Positions 1 through 6,437 of a stretch of 7,214 bases of DNA are shown in pieces. The notes beneath the pieces were generated by a model. It saw nothing but the letters and a program-made list of their open reading frames with translations. It had not been told where the DNA came from and did no database searches. The translations under genes and the position numbers were made by a program. The DNA lies in assembly GCA_030152675.1 (NCBI GenBank), contig JASLIY010000045.1:1-7214 (forward strand). The letters are read 5' to 3'. Each line of letters opens with the position of its first letter. The first letter of the stretch is position 1. The DNA is from Acinetobacter sp. (GTDB lineage: Bacteria > Pseudomonadota > Gammaproteobacteria > Pseudomonadales > Moraxellaceae).

Positions 1-132
1 GGTAATGAGCAATGGAATAATAAGCAAACTAGCAAGTACAAATAAAAATGCAGAATCAAGGAAATAGCTGATTAAATTGATTGCAGCAGAGGCCGTACAC
101 CCCACGAGCGCTAAAGAAGATAAGGTTTTCAT
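1..132 (-). CDS. N-terminal part of a probable small membrane protein (runs off left edge)
   Basis: Read on the minus strand from an ATG at 132-130, an open frame of 44 codons continues to the window edge without a stop. The translation starts MKTLSSLALVGCTASAAINL and stays strongly hydrophobic, with two likely membrane segments at about residues 4-21 and 24-44, the second leucine/isoleucine-rich. A Cys at residue 12 follows a short hydrophobic stretch (LALVGC), so a lipoprotein signal is conceivable, but the continuing hydrophobicity fits an integral membrane protein better. No clear Shine-Dalgarno sequence precedes the ATG (the upstream bases read GATTTGAAATAT). I do not recognise the family. 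It is divergent from the catalase gene and shares the 133-616 gap with it. A chance open frame of this length is possible, but the hydrophobic pattern argues for a real gene. Confidence 0.5.
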   Translation of the reverse strand, partial: MKTLSSLALVGCTASAAINLISYFLDSAFLFVLASLLIIPLLIT

Positions 133-616
133 ATATTTCAAATCTACACATGAATGAGTCGCAGTTAATTAACCACAAAATCTCGTCTCAGGCATAACAA
201 CTTAGTTTATTTTTTTATGCTCACATACGCCATGCATTCACCTTGTTGTCGCGCCTCCGCATCTATCGAGAAAAATGATCGAGTTTAATTTTTAAATCAA
301 TTTGTATTGTCCCCTGAGATGGATTAGATTCTTAAACAGCAACATGAAAGCGATATTGGAGATTAAGTCCTTACTAAGTTATTGAGATTAAGCTTAATTT
401 TTTAAATATTTTGTAGATCAAGTGTTGAATAAGCCGCCCTATACCACTAAATTTAGGTTATATGGGATCGCTTGATTCCACCTTACCGACTTAACAAATC
501 CTCACTGTATTGACGATGCCAATGCAGTTAATGTAAAGCCATAGCATTCATTTTATTCACTGAACTTTTGTACTTTTTTTCACTTTATAACATCTTAAAT
601 AATATGGAGATATGCA
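133..616. other. AT-rich intergenic region upstream of the catalase
   Basis: This 484-bp gap separates the divergent partial membrane-protein gene from the catalase. Both strands hold only short frames (up to about 23 codons, e.g. from the ATG near 217) without ribosome binding sites, so I see no gene. It contains a 10-bp palindrome CTAAATTTAG at 447-456 inside a looser dyad (TATACC on the left, GTTATA on the right), and a near-exact direct repeat, ATTGGAGATTAAG at 355-367 and ATTGAGATTAAG at 381-392. These could be operators for the catalase or the divergent gene. I could not find the spaced ATAG/CTAT pattern expected of an OxyR site. Confidence 0.6.
586..591 (+). promoter_or_regulatory. Candidate -10 box for the catalase gene
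   Basis: TATAAC lies about 25 bases before the catalase ATG and would put the transcription start near 598, giving a leader of about 20 bases. There is no good -35 hexamer at 16-18 bp upstream (AACTTT/GAACTT at 562-568 is the nearest), so this would be a weak or activator-dependent promoter. It was chosen from sequence resemblance alone. Confidence 0.3.
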
Positions 617-2137
617 ATGAGTCAAGATCCAAAAAAATGTCCTGTCACCCACTTAACCACTGACTTTGGTGCGCCTGTTCCAGACAACCAAAACAGTCTT
701 ACGGCAGGTGCACGTGGGCCACTTCTTGCACAAGATGTTTGGCTCAACGAAAAACTCGCCAATTTCGCCCGAGAAGTGATTCCAGAGCGACGTATGCACG
801 CCAAGGGTTCAGGTGCATTCGGTACTTTTACCGTTACCCATGATATTACCCAATATACCCGCGCCAAAATCTTTAGCGAAGTGGGTAAAAAAACTGAAAT
901 GTTTGCACGCTTCACCACGGTTGCGGGTGAACGTGGCGCTGCAGAAGCTGAACGTGATATCCGTGGTTTTGCGCTGAAATTCTATACCGAAGAAGGTAAC
1001 TGGGACATGGTCGGGAACAATACCCCTGTGTTCTTTATGCGTGACCCGCGTAAATTCCCGGACCTCAACAAAGCCGTGAAACGTGATCCACGTACGAACT
1101 TGCGTAGCCCAACCTATAACTGGGACTTCTGGACCTTACTGCCTGAAGCCCTACATCAAGTCACCATCGTGATGTCTGATCGCGGAATTCCAAAAAGCTT
1201 CCGTAATATGCACGGCTTCGGTAGCCATACCTATAGCTTTATCAATGCGCAAAATGAACGCTTCTGGGTGAAATTCCATTTCCGTACCCAACAAGGTATC
1301 GAGAACATCACCGATGCTGAAGCAGAGCAAGTGATTGCCAAAGATCGTGAAAGTAACCAACGTGATTTATACGATGCCATTGAAGCAGGCAACTATCCGA
1401 AATGGACCTTGTTCGTACAGATCATGCCGGAAACCGATGCTGAAAAAGTTCCTTATCACCCATTTGACCTGACCAAAGTCTGGCCTAAGGGCGATTACCC
1501 ACTGATTCAAGTCGGTGAGTTTGAACTGAATAAAAACCCTGAAAACTTCTTCCTCGATGTTGAGCAATCTGCATTTGCACCAAGTAACTTGGTTCCAGGT
1601 ATCAGTGTTTCTCCAGACCGTATGCTGCAATCACGTTTGTTTAACTATGCCGATGCACAACGCTATCGCTTAGGCGCAAATTACCAGCAAATCCCTGTGA
1701 ATGCGGCACGCTGCCCTGTTCACTCTAACCACCGTGATGGTCAAGGCCGGATCGATCATAACTATGGCAGCTTGCCACACTATGAACCGAACAGCTTTAA
1801 CCAATGGCAGGAACAACCGCAATATAAAGAGCCACCATTGAAAGTCAGTGGTGATGCAGATTACTGGGACTTCCGTAAAGATGATTCAGATTATTTCAGC
1901 CAGCCACGTGCACTGTTTAATCTGATGAAACCTGAGCAGCAAGATGCCTTGTTTGGTAATACTGCACGTGCGATGGGTGATGCGCCGGACTTTATTAAAT
2001 ACCGTCACATCCGCAACTGTTTTGCCTGCGATCCAGCGTATGGCGAAGGGGTTGCCAAAGCCCTTGGCCTCACTGTTGAAGATGCCAAAGCTGCACGTGA
2101 ATCAGATCCGGCACTCGGATTACCTAGCCTGCTCTAA
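617..2137 (+). CDS. katA: Monofunctional haem catalase, clade-3 (KatA-like)
   Basis: Cytoplasmic catalase that converts two H2O2 into water and oxygen; there is no signal peptide. The 506 residues fit the small-subunit clade (about 480-510) and lack the extra C-terminal domain of the large HPII/KatE type. The distal haem pocket is at residues 58-72, in [14 protein letters not shown], with catalytic His61. The catalytic Asn is in VGNNTPVFF at 132-140. The proximal haem ligand is Tyr344 in [14 protein letters not shown] (340-353). The catalase-related C-terminal region covers roughly 430-490. From memory it resembles Pseudomonas aeruginosa KatA throughout. The ATG at 617 has a good ribosome site (GGAGA at 606-610, 6-base spacing). 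It is monocistronic: its own terminator begins 26 bases after the stop. Regulation by peroxide stress is plausible, but no OxyR site was recognised. Acinetobacter literature may use another kat letter; the family call is secure. Confidence 0.95.
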   Translation: MSQDPKKCPVTHLTTDFGAPVPDNQNSLTAGARGPLLAQDVWLNEKLANFAREVIPERRMHAKGSGAFGTFTVTHDITQYTRAKIFSEVGKKTEMFARFTTVAGERGAAEAERDIRGFALKFYTEEGNWDMVGNNTPVFFMRDPRKFPDLNKAVKRDPRTNLRSPTYNWDFWTLLPEALHQVTIVMSDRGIPKSFRNMHGFGSHTYSFINAQNERFWVKFHFRTQQGIENITDAEAEQVIAKDRESNQRDLYDAIEAGNYPKWTLFVQIMPETDAEKVPYHPFDLTKVWPKGDYPLIQVGEFELNKNPENFFLDVEQSAFAPSNLVPGISVSPDRMLQSRLFNYADAQRYRLGANYQQIPVNAARCPVHSNHRDGQGRIDHNYGSLPHYEPNSFNQWQEQPQYKEPPLKVSGDADYWDFRKDDSDYFSQPRALFNLMKPEQQDALFGNTARAMGDAPDFIKYRHIRNCFACDPAYGEGVAKALGLTVEDAKAARESDPALGLPSLL

Positions 2138-2163
2138 GTAATTTGAATCACGGCATTCGCAAT

Positions 2164-2197
2164 ATGAAAAAAACCACCTTCGGGTGGTTTTTTTCAT
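2164..2197. terminator. Bidirectional intrinsic terminator after the catalase
   Basis: A perfect 15-bp inverted repeat (2164-2178 with 2183-2197) closes on a TTCG loop. The core is ACCACC-TTCG-GGTGGT, flanked by seven A on the left and seven T on the right. On the plus strand the loop is the very stable C(UUCG)G type and is followed by a T run, a classic end for the catalase transcript. Read on the minus strand the structure is equally good (CGAA loop, seven T), so it can also end transcripts of the small membrane-protein gene that stops at 2265. Confidence 0.95.
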
Positions 2198-2264
2198 GCA
2201 ACTTAACTTAAAAGATTGGCTACGCTGTTATTGGAACACCTCAATCGACGAACACCTGATCCAC

Positions 2265-2471
2265 TCACGCACTGCTGTCGGGGCGTCTAGACAGCACATA
2301 AATAAATGCGCTCATGCTTAACAGCAGAAATAATGTTTGTACGCCGACAAATAAATAGGCCAGCCACAACAACACAAATAAAATCACAAACACTTCTAAG
2401 GCTAAGTCGATCGATGCGTAGGAAATCAACTCCATGAACGATCTTGATTGTTGTTTTTTCAATTTGATCAC
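2265..2471 (-). CDS. Probable small membrane protein, function unknown
   Basis: The frame encodes a basic N-terminus (IKLKKQQSRSF) followed by about 35 hydrophobic residues (DLALEVFVILFVLLWLAYLF, then GVQTLFLLLSMSAFIYVL) and a polar tail ending SRRPDSSA. This fits one long or two tightly packed membrane helices. No family is recognised. The start is uncertain. GTG at 2471 (68 aa) has AGGG at 2480-2477 with 5-base spacing and lies about 17 bases after the predicted transcription start. GTG at 2477 (70 aa) overlaps that AGGG. ATG at 2435 (56 aa, beginning MELISYAS) has only a weak AAGA. The gene sits alone between the MBL gene's terminator and the bidirectional catalase terminator, so it would be a monocistronic unit. 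An overlapping 80-codon frame on the same strand (2529-2287) lacks the regular hydrophobic pattern. Confidence 0.6.
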   Translation of the reverse strand: MIKLKKQQSRSFMELISYASIDLALEVFVILFVLLWLAYLFVGVQTLFLLLSMSAFIYVLSRRPDSSA

Positions 2472-2494
2472 CTGCACCCTGAACAGATGATTTG

Positions 2495-2500
2495 AGTATA
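2495..2500 (-). promoter_or_regulatory. Candidate -10 box for the small membrane-protein gene
   Basis: Read on the minus strand these bases are TATACT, one mismatch from the sigma-70 consensus, and lie 23 bases before the GTG at 2471. The best -35 resemblance upstream is TTGTTG with a short 15-bp spacer. Placement just downstream of the MBL terminator and just upstream of the AGGG ribosome site supports it. It is inferred from sequence only. Confidence 0.4.
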
Positions 2501-2606
2501 CGCTTAATATTTGAACAACAACTCAGCAATGCATAGATTAAATCTAAGCCATTGAATCTCGACAGATCATATTCAACTCGATCGCTGATGTTGTAAAAGA
2601 TGCGCT

Positions 2607-2645
2607 AAAAAAAAGCCAGTCAGGACTGAACTGGCTGGCTTTTTT
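2607..2645 (-). terminator. Intrinsic terminator after the MBL-fold hydrolase gene
   Basis: On the minus strand AGCCAGT (2636-2630) pairs with ACTGGCT (2620-2614) and is followed by seven T (2613-2607), beginning 19 bases after the hydrolase stop codon. An alternative register pairs 2609-2619 with 2635-2645 in an 11-bp stem including A/T arms, so it may also act in the plus direction, where the T run has six bases. The CTGGC motif is duplicated at 2631-2639, which creates the two registers. Confidence 0.88.
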
Positions 2646-2664
2646 CACTGTCGCACTGATGCAA

Positions 2665-3774
2665 TTAGACCGTCATTTTGCGACCTTCACGTAGGCAATA
2701 AAATGGATTCATTAACTTAGATGAATGCTTCATCGCCTGATGCAGGTCTTTTTCAGGTTGATCTCGCGCCTCATCCGTGAGCTGAAAAGTCCGATAATGA
2801 ATCGCCATCGAGCGTTTGGCCTGTAGATCGATATGCGCTTGAAAGGCATCTTGTGGGTTCATATGCATATAACGCAATAGCTTTTCTGGCTTATAAGCAC
2901 CAATCGGCAATAAGGCCAAACGCGGTGGCCCAAAGCGTTTTTGAATTTCTTTAAAATGCGTGGAATACCCCGTATCCCCAGCAAAGAAACAATGCCCCTT
3001 CTCCGATAAAATCGAAAAACCACCCCACAATGCTGCATTTTGATCCCGGAAACCACGCCCAGAACCATGCTGCGCTGGGGTATACACAATCTTTAACTCA
3101 TGTAATAAAGCCGACTGCCACCAATCCATTTCAATCACTTGAAAGCTTGGGTCGAGATAATAGGCATTGCCCAAACCGGTGTAGATCGGCATCGCATAAC
3201 GTTGATGCAACCAACGCAGTGTCGCCAAATCCATATGATCATAGTGATTATGGCTTAACAGGACTGCATCAATTTTAGGCAAATGTTCCAGTGCGATTCC
3301 CGCAGGACAGACCCGTTTCGGCCCCATCCCCTGCTTAGGACTGACATGCTCGGCCCAGACCGGATCGGTTAAAAAGTTATAAGGACCGATCTGTAGCAAG
3401 ACCGTGGCATGCCCCACAAACCACACCTGCCAATCATCTAATGTGGCATCGGGTCGATCTTGTGGTAACAGACGTTTGGTGGCTAAAAAGCGCGCCGCCT
3501 CTTGTTGACGGTCGACCTTCCAAGTCTGTGACTTTCTCATCATCACCCAGCGATACAAGGCCCAACGACTGCGTTGCTGAGGATTTGGGTTTTCATTGAA
3601 GAAACGTCGCCCATCTTGGTGAGCAGACTGTACAGCCTTAAAAATAGGAGAACATAACGTATGTGATAGACAATCTTCTGTTGGAAGACTGTAGTGTAAA
3701 GCTTCAACAGACGACTGGTCTTGAACGTCTAATACTTGATCCTGCTTCTGATCCATCTCAGTCATTTTCGACAT
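2665..3774 (-). CDS. Metallo-beta-lactamase-fold hydrolase, NAPE-PLD/RomA-like
   Basis: A 369-residue protein with an N-terminal extension of about 115 residues and then a metallo-beta-lactamase fold. The fold starts around WFVGHATVLLQ (118-128). The dinuclear zinc site is complete: SHNHYDH gives His175, His177, Asp179 and His180, followed by His236 (PAQHGSGRG), Asp267 (FAGDTGY) and His326 (AIHYRTF). This arrangement, with WFVGHAT and a long N-terminal arm, is typical of the family containing N-acyl-phosphatidylethanolamine phospholipase D, bacterial RomA and UlaG-like lactonases. A phosphodiester or lipid-like substrate is possible, but the actual substrate cannot be read from the sequence. 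No signal peptide or membrane helix is visible. The ATG at 3774 has no convincing Shine-Dalgarno sequence; in-frame ATGs at codons 4 and 7 are alternatives. It appears monocistronic, ended by the terminator at 2607-2645. Confidence 0.88.
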   Translation of the reverse strand: MSKMTEMDQKQDQVLDVQDQSSVEALHYSLPTEDCLSHTLCSPIFKAVQSAHQDGRRFFNENPNPQQRSRWALYRWVMMRKSQTWKVDRQQEAARFLATKRLLPQDRPDATLDDWQVWFVGHATVLLQIGPYNFLTDPVWAEHVSPKQGMGPKRVCPAGIALEHLPKIDAVLLSHNHYDHMDLATLRWLHQRYAMPIYTGLGNAYYLDPSFQVIEMDWWQSALLHELKIVYTPAQHGSGRGFRDQNAALWGGFSILSEKGHCFFAGDTGYSTHFKEIQKRFGPPRLALLPIGAYKPEKLLRYMHMNPQDAFQAHIDLQAKRSMAIHYRTFQLTDEARDQPEKDLHQAMKHSSKLMNPFYCLREGRKMTV

Positions 3775-4102
3775 TGTTATTCAAAACGCTCTTTCATAGA
3801 TTTAATTCCAGTGACAGATTTCACAAAACTTATCATACAACCTGTGCGGCCACTTTATCATTGCAAACAGTTTAAATGAAACTCTGGGTCAAATTAATCT
3901 TTTTGACATCGTAAAAACTGTATGAAATTGATAATTTAACTGAATTTCAACCCCACGATATAACATATTTATGTCATTTCAACTGTGACCCAAATCGAAT
4001 AATTTTTAAAATCATATTGAGGCGATTATTTTAGCCATTTGACACAATCAAATCACAGGCCAAGCACATCATCATTGGCGGCGTTATATCAGGGAGTTCT
4101 CG
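3775..4102. other. AT-rich divergent intergenic region with repeated ATTTCA motifs
   Basis: This 328-bp gap lies between the MBL hydrolase (minus) and the 37-codon ORF (plus), and no frame longer than about 13 codons looks real. ATTTCAAC occurs at 3944-3951 and again at 3976-3983, and ATTTCA at 3818-3823. TGAAATT at 3923-3929 forms an inverted pair with AATTTCA at 3943-3949. A distant inverted pair TGGGTCA/TGACCCA lies at 3885-3891 and 3986-3992. Two TTGACA hexamers (3903-3908 and 4039-4044, plus strand) have no good -10 at 16-18 bp. TATGAT on the minus strand (3837-3832) is a possible -10 for the hydrolase, without a matching -35. The region probably holds both promoters, but I cannot fix them. 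Confidence 0.45.
4091..4096 (+). promoter_or_regulatory. Strong ribosome binding site of the 37-codon ORF
   Basis: AGGGAG lies 6 bases before the ATG at 4103, near-optimal in both sequence and spacing. It is the main reason for calling this very short frame a gene, since several genes in this window have weaker sites. Confidence 0.5.
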
Positions 4103-4216
4103 ATGTTATTCGATCGTCAGCCATTTACACTGTGTAAATTTGGTCAAATCTCGGTTGAAGAACTGTCAGATGAATTGAAGCGAATCATTCGAGCCGCTTT
4201 GCATGATTTAATTTAA
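4103..4216 (+). CDS. Putative 37-aa small protein, function unknown
   Basis: This short frame starts with ATG at 4103 after AGGGAG and ends with TAA at 4214-4216. The product begins MLFDRQPFTLCKFGQ and continues ISVEELSDELKRIIRAALHD before ending LI. The C-terminal 22 residues alternate charged and hydrophobic residues as in an amphipathic helix, and there is one Cys (residue 11). No membrane segment or signal peptide is seen. No family is recognised. It is convergent with the transporter gene (40 bases between the stops) and divergent from the MBL hydrolase, so it is not part of either unit. No clear promoter or terminator was found. A chance ORF of this size is possible; the ribosome site and helical composition tip the balance. 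Confidence 0.5.
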   Translation: MLFDRQPFTLCKFGQISVEELSDELKRIIRAALHDLI

Positions 4217-4256
4217 GTTTTCGCCCAGTCATGCGCAGGACTGTACAGGCAAACGA

Positions 4257-5153
4257 TCAATGCGAGCTGCTGCGGCGCATGGCATAAAAGTAAAGCCCTA
4301 TCCCACTCAGCACGGCCAGCAATCCAATGCCCAAACGCACCGTCATTGGCTCATTATTAAAAAACACGCCCACCATCAATGCGATACTCGGCGTAATCAT
4401 ATTACTGAGTGCAAAGGTCGAGGCTTGTAATCTTTTGATTAACCAGAAATAACACAGCATCGCCACAATTGACGAAATCACCACGGTATAGATAAAGGAC
4501 AGACCACTTTGTAAACTCGGCAATGCAACCGGTAGATCAGACCAAATCAACGGGATCATCAACGTCGCTACCAATGCTGACACCATCAATGAACCGGTGG
4601 ACTGTGACAAGGCACTAAGGGGAGCGTTGATTCTTTTCACCAAAAAAATCGAACTGAGATAACATCCGATACTGACCAACATCAAAGCCAAGCCTAAAGG
4701 TGATGCGCTGCTTTGCGAGGGATCGATAAAAATTGACATCAGCCCGATGATCGCCAAGGTCATGCCGCCCCATTGTAATGCGGCGAGCTTTTGCGTCTTG
4801 AGCACGAAATGTTCGATCAGACCTGCGATCAGCGGCGAAAAGGCGTAGATCAAGACCATCAGACTAGAGCTTAGGCTGCTCGCGGCCAGATAAATAAACA
4901 GTTGCGCGCCGATCAGATTGAGACTGCCGGCGGAATAGCTTTTCAGTGAGGTTCGATCAAAAGACAGAGCGCCGCCGATCAGCACTAAGATCACGCCAGC
5001 AATGGCGCTGGCAAACCAATAGCGCAACAGCAATGCCCATAAAGGATCAATGTCCTGTATGGTCCATACGATCGCCAAAGGTGTGGTGGCCCAAATCAAA
5101 ACCAATAAGGCATAGACCAACAGGGTCGTTACGCTTGAAACATTCAATCGCAT
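4257..5153 (-). CDS. EamA-domain transporter of the drug/metabolite (DMT) superfamily
   Basis: Inner-membrane protein of 298 residues, the usual DMT length, with about ten predicted helices (roughly 9-29, 38-60, 74-93, 96-116, 127-144, 152-172, 185-203, 217-238, 243-264 and 272-292). It has two EamA repeats, at about 15-143 and 155-290. Recognisable marks are IWATTPLAIVW in helix 1, the conserved LLLRYWFA stretch in helix 2 and the NNEPMT loop before the last helix. Such proteins usually export amino acids, metabolites or drugs by proton exchange; the substrate here is unknown. The start is fixed because a TGA lies directly before the ATG at 5153; the ribosome site is weak (GGTGTG). It follows hcaD by 36 bases, with a hairpin between them, so it is probably the last gene of the aromatic operon. 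A role in exporting a pathway intermediate is inference only. Confidence 0.88.
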   Translation of the reverse strand: MRLNVSSVTTLLVYALLVLIWATTPLAIVWTIQDIDPLWALLLRYWFASAIAGVILVLIGGALSFDRTSLKSYSAGSLNLIGAQLFIYLAASSLSSSLMVLIYAFSPLIAGLIEHFVLKTQKLAALQWGGMTLAIIGLMSIFIDPSQSSASPLGLALMLVSIGCYLSSIFLVKRINAPLSALSQSTGSLMVSALVATLMIPLIWSDLPVALPSLQSGLSFIYTVVISSIVAMLCYFWLIKRLQASTFALSNMITPSIALMVGVFFNNEPMTVRLGIGLLAVLSGIGLYFYAMRRSSSH

Positions 5154-5169
5154 TCACACACCATTTTAA

Positions 5170-5187
5170 CCTGCGCTTTCGCGCAGG
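5170..5187 (-). terminator. Intercistronic hairpin with GNRA loop (attenuator or weak terminator)
   Basis: On the minus strand CCTGCGC, GAAA, GCGCAGG forms a perfect 7-bp GC-rich stem closed by a GAAA tetraloop, starting 2 bases after the hcaD stop codon. Only TTAAAA follows, so the T run is too short for a strong intrinsic terminator. It may reduce read-through into the transporter gene or protect the 3' end of the upstream message. The structure is clear; its effect is inferred. Confidence 0.5.
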
Positions 5188-5189
5188 CC

Positions 5190-6425
5190 TTAGACCAGAC
5201 TGCGTAAGGCTTGCGCCACATCCAGATGTTGCTCGGCACAGAACGGTGCCTGTTTGGCGATCATTTTCTTGAGATGACGCATCTCTTTGGCAGCATTAAC
5301 TGTGATTGCAGCCACGATCTGCTGATCGCTGACCCCAAAGAGAATAAATGTCGGCTGCTCAACATTGGGGTCCATCTCACCACGTACAAACCATTCATGG
5401 GCGGCCATATCACCGACAAACTGATAATTCACATTCAGCTGATCGGTCCAAAACCAAGCAGGATTCGGTTGTGGATGTGCCACGCCCATGACATGGCGCG
5501 CAAATATTTCCGCTTGCAGATTGGCATTTTCCCAAGTCTCGACCCGACGATATGCCCCATCCGCACGCAATTGCGTCGCCACATCTCCTGCAGCATAAAT
5601 ATCGGCAGCAGACGTTTGGCAGTTTTCATCCACCTGAATAGCAAAATCCACAGCAAGCCCAGCATCTTGTGCCAACTGAGCATTGGGAATAATCCCCACG
5701 CCATAGATCACCGCATCAGCGAGCAACACCTCACCATTGTTGAGGGTAATTTCTACTTGATCCGCAGTCAACTGACAGTGTTGAATTTGGGTATTTAAAT
5801 ACACATCGACCGCATGTGAACGATGTTGAGTCAACAAAAAGTCAGCGAAAATTTCAGGTGTACTGCGTCCCATGAGACGATGACCGAGTTCAAGCACTGT
5901 GACCTTACAGCCTTTGGCTCGTGCCGATGACGCCAGCTCTAAACCAATCACGCCACCACCGACCAAAACAATATGTCGTTCTGCTTGTAGCACGGGTAAC
6001 AAAGCCAATGCATCATCTAAGTTACGCAAAGTATAGACATGTTGACCCAAGGCATCCAAGTTGGGCAAGCGTCGCGCTGCGCCCCCTGTGGCCAAAAGCA
6101 ATTTGTCATAATGAATTTGGCGACCATCCTGTAGATGTACCCGATGCTGACTTGGATCAAGCTTGAGTACCGCTTGACCCGCAATATGCTCAACCCCAAG
6201 CTGCGTGAGTTTATCCTCAGACAAGATCTCGACTTTATAATTTTCAGGTTGTAACAGCACTTCTTTGGATAAGGGCGGACGCTCATAAGGCAGATGCACT
6301 TCATCACCGATCAGGATAATTTTTCCCTGATACTGCTGTGCACGTAAGGCCAAAATCGCACTGGCGCCGGCTTGACCAGCACCTACGATGACGATTGTTT
6401 CAACGGGCAAGTTTGCATGAGACAT
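5190..6425 (-). CDS. hcaD: Ferredoxin-NAD(+) reductase of an aromatic-ring dioxygenase (HcaD-like)
   Basis: FAD flavoprotein of 411 residues (E. coli HcaD is about 400) that moves electrons from NADH to a Rieske ferredoxin feeding a ring-hydroxylating dioxygenase. The FAD-binding GAGQAG is at 15-20, and the family signature ERPPLSK at 48-54. The NADH-binding GGGVIGLELA is at 156-165, and the second flavin motif DIYAAGDVA at 275-283. The reductase C-terminal domain includes WENANLQAE (298-306) and WFWTDQ (324-329). From memory, long stretches such as LPNLDALG and CKVTVLEL match E. coli HcaD (phenylpropionate/cinnamate dioxygenase), which favours HcaD over BphA4 or other relatives. It begins 12 bases after mhpB; its ribosome site TAAGGA (6440-6435) includes the mhpB stop codon, implying a shared transcript. 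The ferredoxin and oxygenase subunits are not in the window. Confidence 0.87.
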   Translation of the reverse strand: MSHANLPVETIVIVGAGQAGASAILALRAQQYQGKIILIGDEVHLPYERPPLSKEVLLQPENYKVEILSEDKLTQLGVEHIAGQAVLKLDPSQHRVHLQDGRQIHYDKLLLATGGAARRLPNLDALGQHVYTLRNLDDALALLPVLQAERHIVLVGGGVIGLELASSARAKGCKVTVLELGHRLMGRSTPEIFADFLLTQHRSHAVDVYLNTQIQHCQLTADQVEITLNNGEVLLADAVIYGVGIIPNAQLAQDAGLAVDFAIQVDENCQTSAADIYAAGDVATQLRADGAYRRVETWENANLQAEIFARHVMGVAHPQPNPAWFWTDQLNVNYQFVGDMAAHEWFVRGEMDPNVEQPTFILFGVSDQQIVAAITVNAAKEMRHLKKMIAKQAPFCAEQHLDVAQALRSLV

Positions 6426-6437
6426 AGAAAAATATCC

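Noticed and set aside
149..288. Short plus-strand frames of 15 and 23 codons starting near 150 and 217
   Set aside because: They are very short, lack Shine-Dalgarno sequences and show no protein-like pattern.
439..461. OxyR binding site at the CTATACC...GGTTATA dyad
   Set aside because: OxyR sites need ATAG and CTAT elements spaced by 7 bases in tandem; checking around CTAT at 439-442 did not show this arrangement.
622..918. 98-codon minus-strand frame inside the catalase gene
   Set aside because: It lies fully antisense to a conserved catalase region, and its composition (Ser/Arg/Val-rich, no domain) is typical of a shadow frame.
1944..2141. 65-codon plus-strand frame overlapping the end of the catalase
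   Set aside because: It sits in another frame of the conserved catalase C-terminal region, without a ribosome site.
2287..2529. 80-codon minus-strand frame overlapping the small membrane protein
   Set aside because: It lacks the regular hydrophobic pattern of the other frame, and its start lies upstream of the best -10 box.
3903..3931. Sigma-70 promoter from TTGACA at 3903-3908
   Set aside because: At 17-bp spacing the -10 position reads AATTGA; TATGAA (12 bp) and GATAAT (21 bp) are at unsuitable distances.
4226..4243. Hairpin CAGTC/GACTG between the 37-codon ORF and the transporter as a terminator
   Set aside because: The stem is only 5 bp with an 8-base loop and no T run on either strand.
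5211..5798. 195-codon open frame on the plus strand inside hcaD
   Set aside because: It is antisense to a well-supported flavoprotein gene, has no ribosome site or recognisable protein features, and is explained by codon bias of the real gene.
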